DNA of 64,000 nucleotides. It comes from Endotrypanum monterogeii (taxonomy: Eukaryota; Euglenozoa; Kinetoplastea; Trypanosomatida; Trypanosomatidae). The DNA lies in assembly GCA_000333855.2 (NCBI GenBank), contig CM007338.1:103542-167541 (forward strand), given 5' to 3'. The notes beneath the pieces are model-generated. The model had not been told where the DNA came from, ran no database searches, and worked only from the letters and a program-made list of their open reading frames with translations. Shown in pieces: positions 32,254 to 43,259 of this stretch (the first letter of the stretch is position 1; each line of letters opens with the position of its first letter). Both the position numbers and the translations under genes were made by a program.

Positions 32254-33429
32254 TGTCAATGGAAATCGCGGTGAAGGTGCACAATCACAAAAAATATTTT
32301 TTTTTATAGGAAAAAAGAAAACACACACAAGCACACACACACACACACTTGAAGTGTAGAATAATTAATTATTTATTTCAGAAGGAATGCTGGAAAAGCG
32401 AAGCAGCCACCGAAGGAAGGGGCGTAAACAGATATGGATGAGGAGGAAAAAAGATGACCTTGTGTGCGCATGTGTGTGTGTGTGTGTATGGGTGTATGGG
32501 TATGTTTATGCCTGCGTGCTCGTGTGTCTCAAGAGCAGGTAAGAAAGAAAGGGGGGAAGCAGATGTGTGTGTTTTGTTTTTGTTGTTGTTTTTAATGAAG
32601 GGAAAACTGACTACAATTTCAAGGAAATGAGTTTATGCACACCCTATTGGGTCCCTCACGCGCAAGAGCACGCCCGCGAGGGAATGGGAGGAGGGGGGGA
32701 GGGTCGCCGATCTGTAGATAAAGCTGATCCAGACGCAGAAGTATGCCAAGCAGGAAAAGGTGGAAGGGGAGAAAATAGTTTGGGTGTATATGCGATTGCG
32801 CCGCTCACTCCCAAGTGAGATGCACAAAGCTTTGAGACTAGAAAACTGAGGCAGCGGCACCTAAACAAAACACCGAGAGGGAAAAAGGGGGGAGAGAGGG
32901 GGGAAGGGCATACCTCATGGGGTGAGATGAACATCAGACTTCACCATCCTCCAATGCTGCTGAGCGGAGGCGGGGGGGGGGGGGGACAAAACATGGTACC
33001 CCTCAAGTGATGGCGAAGACTTAGCAGCCCGCCAGTAGGTAGCTGGACCTTCACAGCTATATGTTGGGAACGTTTTTTTTTTTTCCACTTAGCAGGCGAT
33101 GCAGTCGCACATCATAGAGAGGGTGAGCGTGGGTTCGTGTTCTGACACACGGAGAGCAACTCTTTCGAGTGTGTATGCGTCATGGTGTGCTTGTCAGAGC
33201 ACCGGCGGCCCCGGTGTTTGTCAGTGTGCGAGAGCGGGGCGTTTGGGAGGCGGGGCAAAGACGGACAGACAAACAGGACGACAGGAGGGGGCACGATTGA
33301 AACAACAACTCTGAAGGGGGGCTGGGGGACTAGACCTCGCGCCTCCCTGCGCATACGCCAAGCTTCATAACTGTGACGGGGCGAGAGGAGCAACCTTGCT
33401 CCCCCTACCAACACTATTGGCATACCTAC
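32254..33429. other. intergenic downstream of dephospho-CoA kinase
   Basis: No gene is seen. It has (CA)n at 32332-32348, GT-rich sequence at 32470-32500, a G-run at 32969-32984, and GC-rich sequence at 33180-33300 without a recognisable product. Confidence 0.6.
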
Positions 33430-34428
33430 TTACAAGTGCACTTCTATCTTCTCCCCCCAGTAACGCGCAAAGCGATCCTCAATTTCCTTCAGCCCCTCCG
33501 CTAAGGTTGATTGCGTTGTGTCAAAAGTCTCGATCTCGCCCTTGTAGGGCAGGCTGCGTAGGCTACGCAACTTCTGCTCTACATCCCGCTGACTAAAAAC
33601 ACGCTGCTCGGCAGCCTCACGGCTGATGTGATAGCGCTCCATGACACGCGCGATCGCAGTTTCGAGGGTGCAGTGTGTCGCCCAGACGTCCGTAGTCAAT
33701 GCGAGAACCCCCGGCATCTCACAGAGCAAGGCGGCTTCGATGATAACCAACCCAACGACCGGCGCTGTGAGACAAGAAGACATTGCAGGAGATGATGACC
33801 TTGACGGGAAGGAATAGGGTGTGCTCGCGGGCGAAGAAGAAGCTGCGGGCAACGTCACCTTGGGTGGGGCCGTTGCCTTCAGACTAGCACAAAACTCCAT
33901 GTGCGTATCCTTGATGGCGGCTGTGATGTAGGGCCAGCAGATGGCGTTTAGCTCCTGCCGTCTCTGTTCTTCAGAAAAGACAATTTGACCCAATGCGCGG
34001 CGATTAATTCGCGGCTCCGCCTCTCCCGATCGATCGGTGCACCCGTCTCCACCGAGCCTCTCGGGGTGCTGGATCGTACTGCCCACCTCGCAAGTCGCCG
34101 GTTCAACCTGCGACGAGGTCGATAAGATAACCTCACCAAAATGGCGCACTAGATCTTTGTAGCAAGGCGTGCCAGGCTCGTAGATACGGTGGCCAACAAG
34201 GTCGGCGTCGATGTACTGCACTGCCACTGACGAGGACGTGGAAGCTTCCGGGACCGCAAAGGTGGTGTTGTCCAACACACCTCCTGAAGTCGAGCCCTTC
34301 ATCGCTGAGCGTTTGGCGGCACACCTTGTTGGCTGCCACCTCTTCGCCACCTCCACGAGGTGTTTGCATCGCGAAGTCTTTCCGCTTGCAATCGTGCCGG
34401 TAAAGCCGATAGTGCGAAGCGCCTTCAT
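33430..34428 (-). CDS. dephospho-CoA kinase, with long insertions
   Basis: The enzyme performs the last step of coenzyme A synthesis, phosphorylating dephospho-CoA with ATP. The 332-residue protein has the P-loop GTIASGKT (11-18), the substrate-site motif DADLVGHRIYEPGTP (74-88), the segment INRRALGQIVFSEEQRRQ (141-158) and NAICWPYI (161-168), then VVGLVIIEAALLCE (224-237) and the RVMERYHISREAAEQRVFSQ helix (261-280), all standard for CoaE. Typical family members have about 200-230 residues. The excess comes from low-complexity insertions after the P-loop (about 33-68), in the middle (about 105-135) and before the second half (about 185-222). The start is ATG 34428; a GTG three codons upstream is not used in eukaryotes. 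The family call is secure. Confidence 0.93.
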   Translation of the reverse strand: MKALRTIGFTGTIASGKTSRCKHLVEVAKRWQPTRCAAKRSAMKGSTSGGVLDNTTFAVPEASTSSSVAVQYIDADLVGHRIYEPGTPCYKDLVRHFGEVILSTSSQVEPATCEVGSTIQHPERLGGDGCTDRSGEAEPRINRRALGQIVFSEEQRRQELNAICWPYITAAIKDTHMEFCASLKATAPPKVTLPAASSSPASTPYSFPSRSSSPAMSSCLTAPVVGLVIIEAALLCEMPGVLALTTDVWATHCTLETAIARVMERYHISREAAEQRVFSQRDVEQKLRSLRSLPYKGEIETFDTTQSTLAEGLKEIEDRFARYWGEKIEVHL

Positions 34429-35534
34429 CGCCGCCACAAGAATATATATTATAGATGTGTGTGTACGCCTTTGAGTAGATCAACTCGCTCACGCGTAAAT
34501 ATCAGGTAAAAAAAAAGGCGAGAATAAGGACTCTGCCCTCTCCGTGTATGCATCAACGTAGACTGCCGTGACGCAGATAATAAAACAAGAGAGAGAGAGA
34601 GAGAGAGAGCGCAACATTCGATTTGATACAGAGGAAAACATTTGGGAAAGGTGACGTCGAGTGCGAGATTGATGAGTAAGCCCCAATCATTGGTTGCACA
34701 CGCCTACCCGTCGGTCGCAAGGAAAAACAAAACTCCCTGCAAAACATCTCCCGATAAGGCCCGTAAATGAGAGCCACAGCAACGGAAGGAAGTGGCGAGC
34801 CCAGAGCATCCCTGTAAGGATCGGGAAAAGGGGGAAAGGGAAACACGCACATCCAGCAGTCGACAGATACAGAATGCGAATACGAGAGCTGAGGTGAAAT
34901 AGGGGCGAAACAACCCCCTCCGCACATCTGGAGAGAGATGGAAAACAATCGGAAAAAGGATACGCGGGTAAGCGAACAGCGGGTCGGCTTTCTCCATCGA
35001 CTAGCTGATAAAACTTTTTCAACGCGCACCCTCGCTGACAACCCCCTCCTTCTTCCCGAAAAAAGAAAAAAAGCAGCAACCGGGATATGCATTCCTGCCC
35101 CCGGACGACACCCAAAACCCTGTTCGTGTCCATGTTTTTTTTTTCCTTCTCCGGGTATTACCTGGTCTTGCTGCCGTTTTCATTTCAAAGTGGAAGGGAG
35201 TTATCCTCCCTCCCCCTCGCCTCCTGCCGTGCCCTCAATTATGTGTCTGTGTGTTTGTTTGTTTGTCAGCTGTTAAGTTGAGTGAATTTCTCCTCTCCTC
35301 AGTTAAAAAAAAAAATTTTTACTCGATGCTCGATCGACAAAGACACACACAGAAAAAATGTGAGACGGAGACGCCCACCTATGAGAGAGGAGGTAAATAA
35401 AAGTACCGCCGACGACTCACCCCATTACCACCCTCCTTTCTGTGTTTGGACCCACGTCATGCTCTTTCTATTTTATTCCTCTTGCCCCTCCTCCTCCCCC
35501 CACGCACGCACGCACGCACTTTCTCCCCGCTTGT

Positions 35535-35584
<50 letters not shown>

Positions 35585-35732
35585 TATTTAATGAGCCAAA
35601 TGTAGCCCTTTAGGAAGCGAAACCACAAGAAGAAAGCAATCTCAAGGCTTCAAATACAAAGGGAGGAGACGGGGGCGTAGTGGGGAAGAGGATGTGAGCG
35701 AAATAAAACACACTACACGACGTTATGGATTG

Positions 35733-35765
<33 letters not shown>

Positions 35766-36301
35766 TGTGTATATATGCATACAGTCATGTACAACAGTAG
35801 TATAAAACGTACGAACAATAAACCTCTGTGAATTGTGAACCACTAAAAAAAAACCCTTGTAGAGACCTCTCCCTCCCAGCATAATACAAACTGATTTAAA
35901 AAAAAACAGATTATGGTCGTTGGGGATGAGAAAATGACAGAACATATATGTTAATAGCGCACGCACATGTAATCTGTTCGAGAAAGGCAATACAACGTCA
36001 ACAACAACACGTAAAAGTTAACCACCGCATCAGCCAAATTTTAAAAATCAAGACTCCCAAAGGAGCGCAGTCACACCCTTTCCCGTCCCACATAACGAAA
36101 TTCAGTGAATGAGTGCGAAGGCGTGAGTGCATGAAACACACACAATAAAACAGAAAACGACAGGCGACAGAAAAGGGGACAAAACAGATCGAGAGGGGAG
36201 CGGATGCGAGTGCCAGAAGCCTTGAGGCCGCGCGTCTGCGCATCATGTTCTCAGAAGGAAAAAAAAAAGCTTCAATGATGACGCTCAGAGGAGAGAGGAG
36301 C
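34429..36301. other. intergenic between CoaE and the G3BP-like gene
   Basis: No confident gene is seen. It contains (GA)n at 34589-34609, long (GT)n at 35536-35580, (TA)n at 35742-35766, and A-runs near 35845 and 35897. Open frames in 34550-35130 on the minus strand are Ser/Phe/Pro-rich translations of pyrimidine-rich DNA. Confidence 0.55.
35536..35580. repeat. (GT)n microsatellite
   Basis: Uninterrupted GT tract of about 45 bp, one of the longest in the window. Confidence 0.92.
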
Positions 36302-37513
36302 TTAGACCTTCGCCGTCTTCTTCGGTACCGCCGCACCGCCATCTCGCATCTTTCGGGGCGCGGTAGAGAGCGACTTCTTCTCCTGTACCTCCTCGATGCG
36401 CACATCCTTCTTAACCTCTTTCAGCTTTGTCAAGACGTCCTTGACGTAAGTTGCAGAGGCGCCAACGGGACGCTTTAACTGAACAAAAGCAGATGTTACC
36501 ATCTCCGATGTGGTCTCCTTGCTGCGGCGACGACGCTCGCTCTTGACAAGGTTCACTAGCTTAACAGTGGCGACGGGCTCGACGACGGCTCGCACCTCCT
36601 CTTTCGTGATCGACTCCGGGAGATCCTTCAATATAATATCGTATAGCTCTGGTGCGGACCCACCTTGTGGTCTCAGGGCCACTTTGGACTTCGCTGATGT
36701 CGCCGACTGCGAAGCCGGCTTCTGCTCCTTTTTCACATCACTACTGACTTTTTTGGTTTTCTTGTCCTCGGTGGCCCTCGTCTTGCCGCCGAGCACACGC
36801 ACTGCCACGCCGGAGGAGGCGACTACGCTGCCCCCAGCCCCTTTGCGACGCAACGCCTCAGCAAAGCTCGCTGGCCTCATCGGGGGCACCGGAGAAGACT
36901 CATCAGCTGCCTCACTCGGGGCGTTGGTAGCGGCGGCAGTGTCAGCAGCAGGAGCGCCTGAAGGAGCGGCAGCAGCAGGCTCCTGGGCGTCGGCAGTCTT
37001 CGCCGCGTCTTTGGGCGACTCAGAAAACTTCTCCTTGGCGGCAGCGACAGCGACAGCAGCAGCAGCAGCCGATGCTTTTGGAGCCGCTTTCCCCACTGCT
37101 GTTTCTGCTGCAGACACCGTCTTCTGTTGGGCAGACGAGTAGGTGAGCTGATCGCTCGTGATGCCGTAGGTATTCTTCTGCAGCTCTTGTAAGCCAACCT
37201 CCTGAATAAAAGGCTGCGTTCTGTCGACACTGATAAACTCACCCTTCACGGAGACTTTGATCGAGCCGGAAGTCCCCGGCGCCGAGACGACGTCCTCGAG
37301 CTTCACGCTTGTCACGCCCTCCGTGATGAGAGACGCGAGAAGTGAAGAGATCTCAGCTGCACCGTTTGCCTTTGCAAGACTGTGCACGACATGCGCGGAG
37401 GGGGTGTACAGAGACGCCAGTGTCTCTGGAGATTCCACCAGTGTGGTGTAGTATTGCACGGCAAAGCTCGCACCGATGCTCTGCAGACGCGCATCGGGAG
37501 TCGTCATCGTCAT
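36302..37513 (-). CDS. NTF2-domain protein with C-terminal RRM-like fold (G3BP-like)
   Basis: The 403-residue protein begins with an NTF2-like domain (about residues 8-123), with family-typical segments such as GASFAVQYYTTLVESPETL and LYTPSAHVVH, and KVSVKGEFI. A long Ala/Pro/Ser-rich low-complexity linker follows (about 130-235), then a basic stretch. Near the C-terminus is an RRM-like region (about 290-375), beginning ELYDIILKDLPESITKEEV and including TSAFVQLKRPVG. The order NTF2, disordered linker, RRM is that of G3BP/Rasputin proteins, which bind mRNA and act in stress granules. The RNP motifs are weak, so the second domain is inference. The start ATG 37513 (second ATG 37507) opens the NTF2 domain directly. 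Confidence 0.82.
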   Translation of the reverse strand: MTMTTPDARLQSIGASFAVQYYTTLVESPETLASLYTPSAHVVHSLAKANGAAEISSLLASLITEGVTSVKLEDVVSAPGTSGSIKVSVKGEFISVDRTQPFIQEVGLQELQKNTYGITSDQLTYSSAQQKTVSAAETAVGKAAPKASAAAAAVAVAAAKEKFSESPKDAAKTADAQEPAAAAPSGAPAADTAAATNAPSEAADESSPVPPMRPASFAEALRRKGAGGSVVASSGVAVRVLGGKTRATEDKKTKKVSSDVKKEQKPASQSATSAKSKVALRPQGGSAPELYDIILKDLPESITKEEVRAVVEPVATVKLVNLVKSERRRRSKETTSEMVTSAFVQLKRPVGASATYVKDVLTKLKEVKKDVRIEEVQEKKSLSTAPRKMRDGGAAVPKKTAKV

Positions 37514-39208
37514 TCTTTAGACAAAGAAGGGAAAAACAAAAATCAACACCGAGACAGAAGTATTGAAGAGACAACAAAGAAGGTTACGGAGCGGCGTAAA
37601 AATGATGCGCGCTGGAGTGCGGAACGGATTGGGAGACGCGGGCTGAAGATCAAATCGAGCAGCAGTACAAGAAACACACACACACACACGCTTTATGTGT
37701 CCTTCTATTCACAAACAGGGGCTTCTGGGGAAAAACAACAAATTCTTTTTTTATGCTATGGAGTGCTGCACGAAGGGCGAAACAAAGAGAAGTGTTTTTT
37801 TTTTTTTTTGCTACGGACGTAAAGAAAGAGGAAGGGGACGGAGACTTGGTATTGTGTGCGTGTGTTAGAGATGATGGAAAATTGTCTCGCTTCCTGTATG
37901 AGTCGACACCGCCGTAGTTATGAAAGTGAGAAGCAAACTGTTTAGATTAAGATCAAACTTTATAAAGGAATATGAAAAAAGAAAAAAAGAAAATGTGTCT
38001 GTGTGCGCACCGACGATGTGGTCCTGGTGTCTGTGAAGTAGTGAAATGCTCCCCAAAACGAGTGGATAAGGAGTTGTGGGTGTGTACATAAAGTGACATC
38101 ATCAAATGTCAGTGATGGGAGGCAGTCAGTCAGTCAGTCAGCCCCGACCCCCACATTCACAGACCACAAACAGGGGGACGAAATAAATTCGAGGCAGGCA
38201 AAGGAGGTGTTAGAGAGAAACAGCGATCAAGAAAACGGCAACATTGAGGATCTTCAAGAAAGTGCATGAAAGGAAGAAGTCTCCAGGCACACATACATCA
38301 CTCAAGTCAGTGACATGCACCACCGCGCACAACGACCACGTGCCCTGAGAGAGCAAGTACACCAAGGGTGCAGCAAATACACGACATCTCGGGCGGATGA
38401 GCAGTTACACGCGAAAAAAAAAGAAAGGGAGGGAGGGCTTTTACAGTGCATGTTCTGGACCCAAGTACTCATACATATGTACATATGAGTATGCGTGTGT
38501 GCCTGTCGACTTGGATAGGTTGATGTGTGCTTTCTGGAGAAAGACGATGCCACCGACACCTTTTCTAGCACTCTTGGCCAAGTGCACACAGAGGGAAAGG
38601 GGGGAGAGACATCCAGAGCAGATGCGAGCTCTCTTCTTTTTTTTTTTCCTCTTTGGCGCTGTAAGTCAACAGACACAAACGCACACAGAAAAAAGGATAC
38701 GGAAGCAGTGGATGTACCCGTACGTCGACTCGACCGAATCTCACCTTCATTACGCACAGTTCACGAAGACTTCCCCCCTGACTCCCTCTCCCGGACCACC
38801 ATACACCTCCGACCAGATACAGAAACAAACAACAAAAAACAAAACACGTCAAAACCCTAATCAGAAACGGGGAAACAATGGTTCTCCAGTACCAGACCCA
38901 ACGAGTTAAACGCGACGCACAAAAATTCAACGGAATATGAGTCGGAAGGGCATCGCTGACAGAGATAGAACGCACCGGTAACCAAAATCAGAGGGATTCC
39001 TATATGAAGGAGGGAGGGGGAGAGAGGAGAGTGAGAAGAGCCAAAACAAAATATTTGGATGCATCCCCAGTGTCCCACTCTCACATTTGCATCGAAACTA
39101 TGTAATATATATATATATATATATATATACATTATATTTCCTCTACTCATACATTACCAATCACGGTTCTGCTATCGTTTTTTTTTCCCTCCCTCTTGCG
39201 GTGCTTCT
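37514..39208. other. intergenic right of the G3BP-like gene
   Basis: No gene is seen. It holds (CA)n at 37675-37690, T-runs at 37795-37810 and 38637-38648, a (CAGT)n run at 38128-38142, A-rich sequence at 38820-38850, and (TA)n at 39103-39129. Confidence 0.6.
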
Positions 39209-39517
39209 CTACGACTTGGAGGCCCACAACCGCTGCGCGCGCTCCTCTCGCGTCATGGAAAGCTTTGCATCGAGAAACTGCTGTGCATTGAGCAACTTCC
39301 AATTAGAGTGAACGCGCGCACACCGATCGCACCGGCAGGTCACCATCATACCCGAGAATCCACAGGCGCGACGCTGCTCGTCATGAAAATTTTGACAGTG
39401 CGTATCCGACTTGAAGAGAATGGGGTTAGCAATGGGCTTGTACCCCTCGGCACCACGCTGAATGGCAGCGCACTTGCCGCACCGCAGGTAATACTTCTGA
39501 AAGAATCGGTTCGACAT
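39209..39517 (-). CDS. small Cys-rich, zinc-ribbon-like unknown protein
   Basis: The 102-residue product has Cys at 13, 16, 41, 52, 61, 63 and 66, including a CGKC pair at the N-terminus and CRCDRC in the middle, plus His at 40, 45 and 70. This fits binding of one or two zinc ions. The C-terminus is a charged helix (LNAQQFLDAKLSMTREERAQ). No family is recognised. The start at 39517 is the first ATG after a strong splice acceptor 38 nt upstream; the open frame extending to 39655 reads backwards through that acceptor and is discarded. It sits close to another zinc-ribbon gene at 40.6-41.4 kb. Confidence 0.75.
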   Translation of the reverse strand: MSNRFFQKYYLRCGKCAAIQRGAEGYKPIANPILFKSDTHCQNFHDEQRRACGFSGMMVTCRCDRCARVHSNWKLLNAQQFLDAKLSMTREERAQRLWASKS

Positions 39518-39554
39518 ATATCTCGGATCTTGGCGATGCACCAAGTAGTCAAAC

Positions 39555-39600
39555 GCTACCCAGATACGAAGAAATGAGGAGGAAAGAAAAGGGTGGAGGG
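39555..39600 (-). promoter_or_regulatory. predicted spliced-leader acceptor for the Cys-rich gene
   Basis: The sense strand has a pyrimidine tract (CCCTTTTCTTTCCTCC and following) ending in GGGTAG, with the G at 39556. It gives a 38-nt leader without another ATG before 39517 and so decides the start codon. Confidence 0.7.
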
Positions 39601-39943
39601 GCGGAAGTGGGGGAGGGGGGACGAAAAGCGAATGGGGATCCTCCCAAGACCCCACGCCTCGAGGCAGACTCTAACGGGTCAGCGAAATCGCGTACAAGTG
39701 TGATGTGAGAGGTGTACTTGCTAGCACCGCGATGACAACCGACTCATGGACGCACTCGACTAGTAGTAGGACGGAAACAGTGTTGCTTGTGCAGTGAAAG
39801 ATGCAATACTTTTTTTTTCTTTTTAATGTGTGCATGAAAGTCAAGAGGAAAAGAAAGGGGAGACACAGTAGCAATGACGACAGCGCCGAATAGGGTAGCG
39901 GCGATCCACGGGAATTACAGCACGCACACAATGTGTTGTTCCT

Positions 39944-39980
<37 letters not shown>

Positions 39981-40610
39981 TAAGAAAGGTTGGTACCGGT
40001 CCAATTTCGAGGAAGGGGCACGACTGGTTTCCATGATACTGCGCGTCCTCATGCTCCGCCCAAAATCAATTTATACTAGTACCGGTTGTTGTAGGGATAA
40101 AATGACCCTGATCAAACGTCATCGAGTGTGTATTTGTCAACATAGCACGTACGAAGAGAAGACACACGCACACACATGCGCCGCAGCTCCAGTCCCTCAC
40201 TCTCCCTCTCACACCTTCCTCTCCTTACGCTCATTCTGGAAAAGAAAAAAGACACGGCAAAAAAAAAGGTACGGAAAGGTGGAGGGGGAGGGGGGAGGAG
40301 GTAGATAAAGGTGTGAAGACATGACAATAAGATCCGGAACGACAAACCGCGGCACTGGGAATTGTCTGTTCATGCTGTGAGCACTTGAGAATATATATAT
40401 ATATATATTCTCAGGAAAGTCAAGCGAACAGCTGGCACCACCATTTCACACACGCACGCACGCGGTAGCGAGTCTCATCATCCAGAAGCGGGAAATTCTT
40501 TTTGTTTGTGTTGCTGACATTCGACGTTCAGCAGCGATTTAACCACCAGAGACATTACGAGCAACTACAGAGGTGGAACAAAGAAAGAGAAAGGCCACTC
40601 TACATCTGAG
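39601..40610. other. intergenic between the two Cys-rich genes
   Basis: No gene is seen. It has (GT)n at 39948-39979, a GGA-rich polypurine stretch at 40260-40305, a (TA)n palindrome at 40389-40411 (GAGAATATAT...ATATTCTC), and short (CA)n tracts. Confidence 0.6.
40389..40412. terminator. perfect TA-cored palindrome, function unknown
   Basis: GAGAATATAT followed by ATAT and ATATTCTC forms a nearly perfect self-complementary stretch about 24 bp long in intergenic DNA. It could fold as a hairpin or cruciform. No terminator function is established in these organisms; the type label is only the nearest category. Confidence 0.25.
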
Positions 40611-41393
40611 TCACGCAACGAGTTTTTTTCGACGAGGTATCCGCTTGCCAGCCGTTGTGCGTGAGACATCCGTGAGCGAGGCCTCGAGGCCCAGGTATTG
40701 ACCGTCCTTTTTCGCGTTGTGGCCCAGTTCAGTCATGTTCGCCTGCCATGCACATGAGGGACAATGTGCAGACCAAGCCGTGATTTGTGGGTGCAAGGGT
40801 GCCTGTCCGGGTTCGGTGAGTCCGGTGCGGCTGCGAATCGTCGCTCGATACGGATTTCCACACGTACGACACCTCCACTCCGCACGGAACTTACTGGTAA
40901 CGCTCAGAGATCCTATATTGTCCTTCTTCTCGCTATCAGCCAAGGCATCGAACAGCTCCGGTCGCGCCTCCTTCAGTGCCACCACTGGAGTTTGCTCCCG
41001 CAGCACCTCGGAAGCGTAGCGCCCCTTGCAAAAGTTGCATCCGGCGTGAAACTTTGTGCGCGCCGATACATGCTTGCGGTAGGAGGAGCCACAGAAGGAG
41101 CATTTCCAGTAGATGCGTCGGTGGTCGTTCCACCGGATATCGGTCATTTGAATGTTCAGCTCCTCCTCGTTGCGCTTCACATCCACGTCTCGGATGACGC
41201 TACTGTAGCGCGCGGCGAAGTTGGTTAGTCGATTTGAATCTCGTGTCACCCAGTTCACCCCTCGCATCGGCAGCTGACGCCCAACGCTGTAGTTGAGGTA
41301 CATGGCGCCATAGCGCATGTTCGGCCACACGCTAGACCAGCGAGATTTCTGCTTGAACTCCGCCGCCGCCAGCGCACATGTTGGGCGAAGCAT
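40611..41393 (-). CDS. two-zinc-ribbon protein, probably mitochondrial
   Basis: The 260-residue protein has two similar zinc-binding modules: Cys98-x2-Cys101 with Cys119-x2-Cys122 (WKCSFCGSSYRKHVSARTKF, then CNFC), and Cys175-x2-Cys178 with Cys211-x2-Cys214 (WRCRTCGNPYRATIRSRTG, then CPSC). The W-x-C-x2-C, aromatic, R-T/S and C-x2-C pattern resembles the DUF4379-type treble-clef/zinc-ribbon repeat. The N-terminus (MLRPTCALAAAEFKQKSRW) is basic and acid-poor, so mitochondrial import is plausible. The C-terminus is basic. The start at 41393 is chosen because the five codons before it (MGGGT) come from a homopolymer G tract. Role unknown; nucleic-acid binding is likely for such modules, but this is inference. 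Confidence 0.82.
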   Translation of the reverse strand: MLRPTCALAAAEFKQKSRWSSVWPNMRYGAMYLNYSVGRQLPMRGVNWVTRDSNRLTNFAARYSSVIRDVDVKRNEEELNIQMTDIRWNDHRRIYWKCSFCGSSYRKHVSARTKFHAGCNFCKGRYASEVLREQTPVVALKEARPELFDALADSEKKDNIGSLSVTSKFRAEWRCRTCGNPYRATIRSRTGLTEPGQAPLHPQITAWSAHCPSCAWQANMTELGHNAKKDGQYLGLEASLTDVSRTTAGKRIPRRKKLVA

Positions 41394-43132
41394 CGTTCCC
41401 CCCCCCAAAAAAGGCTCTGCCGAACTGTGTATGTACTTGTGTACAACGCGAAGAAAATCCTTCGCGGTATAGAGGAGGGAGAATAATGATCCCGCTGTAC
41501 TGCGTTCACCTCCTTCCTCCCCCTTTTTGAAGAGAAGCTCGCACTCCAGATAAGTGTAGAAGGGGATGAAGTAGATAGAAAAAGATGGAAATTAATGGAC
41601 TGGAGGAAGCGATATTACACCGAAAAAAAAAGAGGCAGAGACTGTGTGTGCCGTGCCCGGAGGGGGGGAGATGGGACGCCTATGTAAAAGCAAGTTAACG
41701 AACACCTCATCGAAAATACAGAAGGGATAACATCGAGGTAGGCAGAAATATATATATATATATAGCGCAAACACGATATTTGTGAAGGATCCGATGTATT
41801 GGGGGAAGCGTGCCAGTGTACAGTGTGTGGACCACAGGTTTCTGAAGACGTAGCCAAATACGTTGTATCGATGTGGAGAGCTTTGTTCATATTTCTTTTT
41901 CTCTCCTCGCCCCCTCCTACAGATTAAAGGTGGTATCGCGAGCCACCTGATGCGATTTCACCACCTTTTTTTTCTTTTCTCAAGATGCATGTGCACACAT
42001 ATGTACTCACAGATGTGTGTGCGTGCGTGTGTGTGTGTGTGTGTGTGAAGGGCCGCAACTGCTTGTTTGTTTGTTCGCTTTCGTTTTTTTTTTATTATTG
42101 TTAACGTGTGTGCGTGTGTGTCATTACGCCTCTGTGAGCCAACATGAGCCGGGACAACTCATAGATCAAGGACTAAAGTAGAAAAGATGTAAAGACGCTG
42201 TTGCGGTGTCTCCACAGTCGATCACCTTCCCTTGATCATCGCCATTAAGTTTCATATATATACACAAACACACACACATATATATATATATATATATGCG
42301 TGTGTTTGTGTGTTTTTATGCATTTCGATGCCCCCGACTCAGCGCCCTTTTGAGAAAGAGGGGGGGAACGAGATGGTGGTGGAGGGGGGGGGGGGGGGTA
42401 GGGAGGGGGCGAGAGATGAGGAAGACGAAGCTACATCATGAGTACGCGCATCAAAGATTTACCAACAGAAAGAACAACGTGGCTAACGTGGTGGAGGTAT
42501 GAGATAGGGGTGGGAGAAAAAAAAAAGCGGAAGCCGAGCCAACTCGCCAGTCGTTTATCCACGGCATACAGAGATAGAACGGGGCACACATACAGACTGG
42601 GACACTGCACGCGTTCACCACCAGGTTGTAGGGGGAAAAAAATACACCGCTGATGTAAGTAGAGTCATCGATGCAGCAACAAAAGGGCACGAAAAAGAGG
42701 AGGTGATAAGCCCTTCCCCACCCCGTCAAACACAACCAACTGATATGGGTGCAAAAAAAAAAATCTACCCATCACCGCAACAACAATTACGATCCTCGCC
42801 AAGTTGGAAAAAAAAAAAAGAACAAGACGGGACAAAATAATATGCCAAAGAGGAGTGCTGAAATCAGAGAAAAATGGAGACACGCCACACACAGACACGC
42901 GCAAAGCCGCACTCATTCTCCACTGCCTCCCTCCCTCCCTACACTCCCACCCCACGCAGCGCAGAAGTCATGGCTGCTGCCTGGCTCAGAGCGGAAGTGA
43001 AGGGGGGGGGGGGGAAGGACTCCAGTCGCGCATACAGGGACGAAAACAAGGCGCGTGGAGCAAATCGAGTGTCCCACTTCTCGGGAAAAAAAACGATCAG
43101 TGCATTCCGTTCAAGTCACGCGCATAAAGAGC

Positions 43133-43191
<59 letters not shown>

Positions 43192-43259
43192 AAAAAAAAA
43201 GTGCAAAGAAGGAATCAAAGTGCCCCTCGAGAACGGTCCTTTCATTTCACCCACTTTCA
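41394..43259. other. intergenic right of the zinc-ribbon gene
   Basis: No gene is seen. It starts with a 9-10 nt C/G homopolymer next to the zinc-ribbon start, and carries (TA)n at 41749-41764, (GT)n at 42026-42047, (TA)n at 42278-42298, a G-run at 42385-42398, another at 43004-43014, and (CA)n(GA)n at 43137-43190. Confidence 0.6.
43137..43190. repeat. (CA)n(GA)n compound microsatellite
   Basis: CA tract to about 43172 followed directly by a GA tract, then a poly-A run; 70 bp from the 3' end of the J-protein gene. Confidence 0.92.

Noticed and set aside
34437..34437. Start of dephospho-CoA kinase at 34437
   Set aside because: The codon there is GTG; the ATG at 34428 is the proper start and still includes the whole P-loop.
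43137..43190. Regular repeat arrays considered as CRISPR-like
   Set aside because: They are simple dinucleotide microsatellites with no spacers, in a eukaryotic context.
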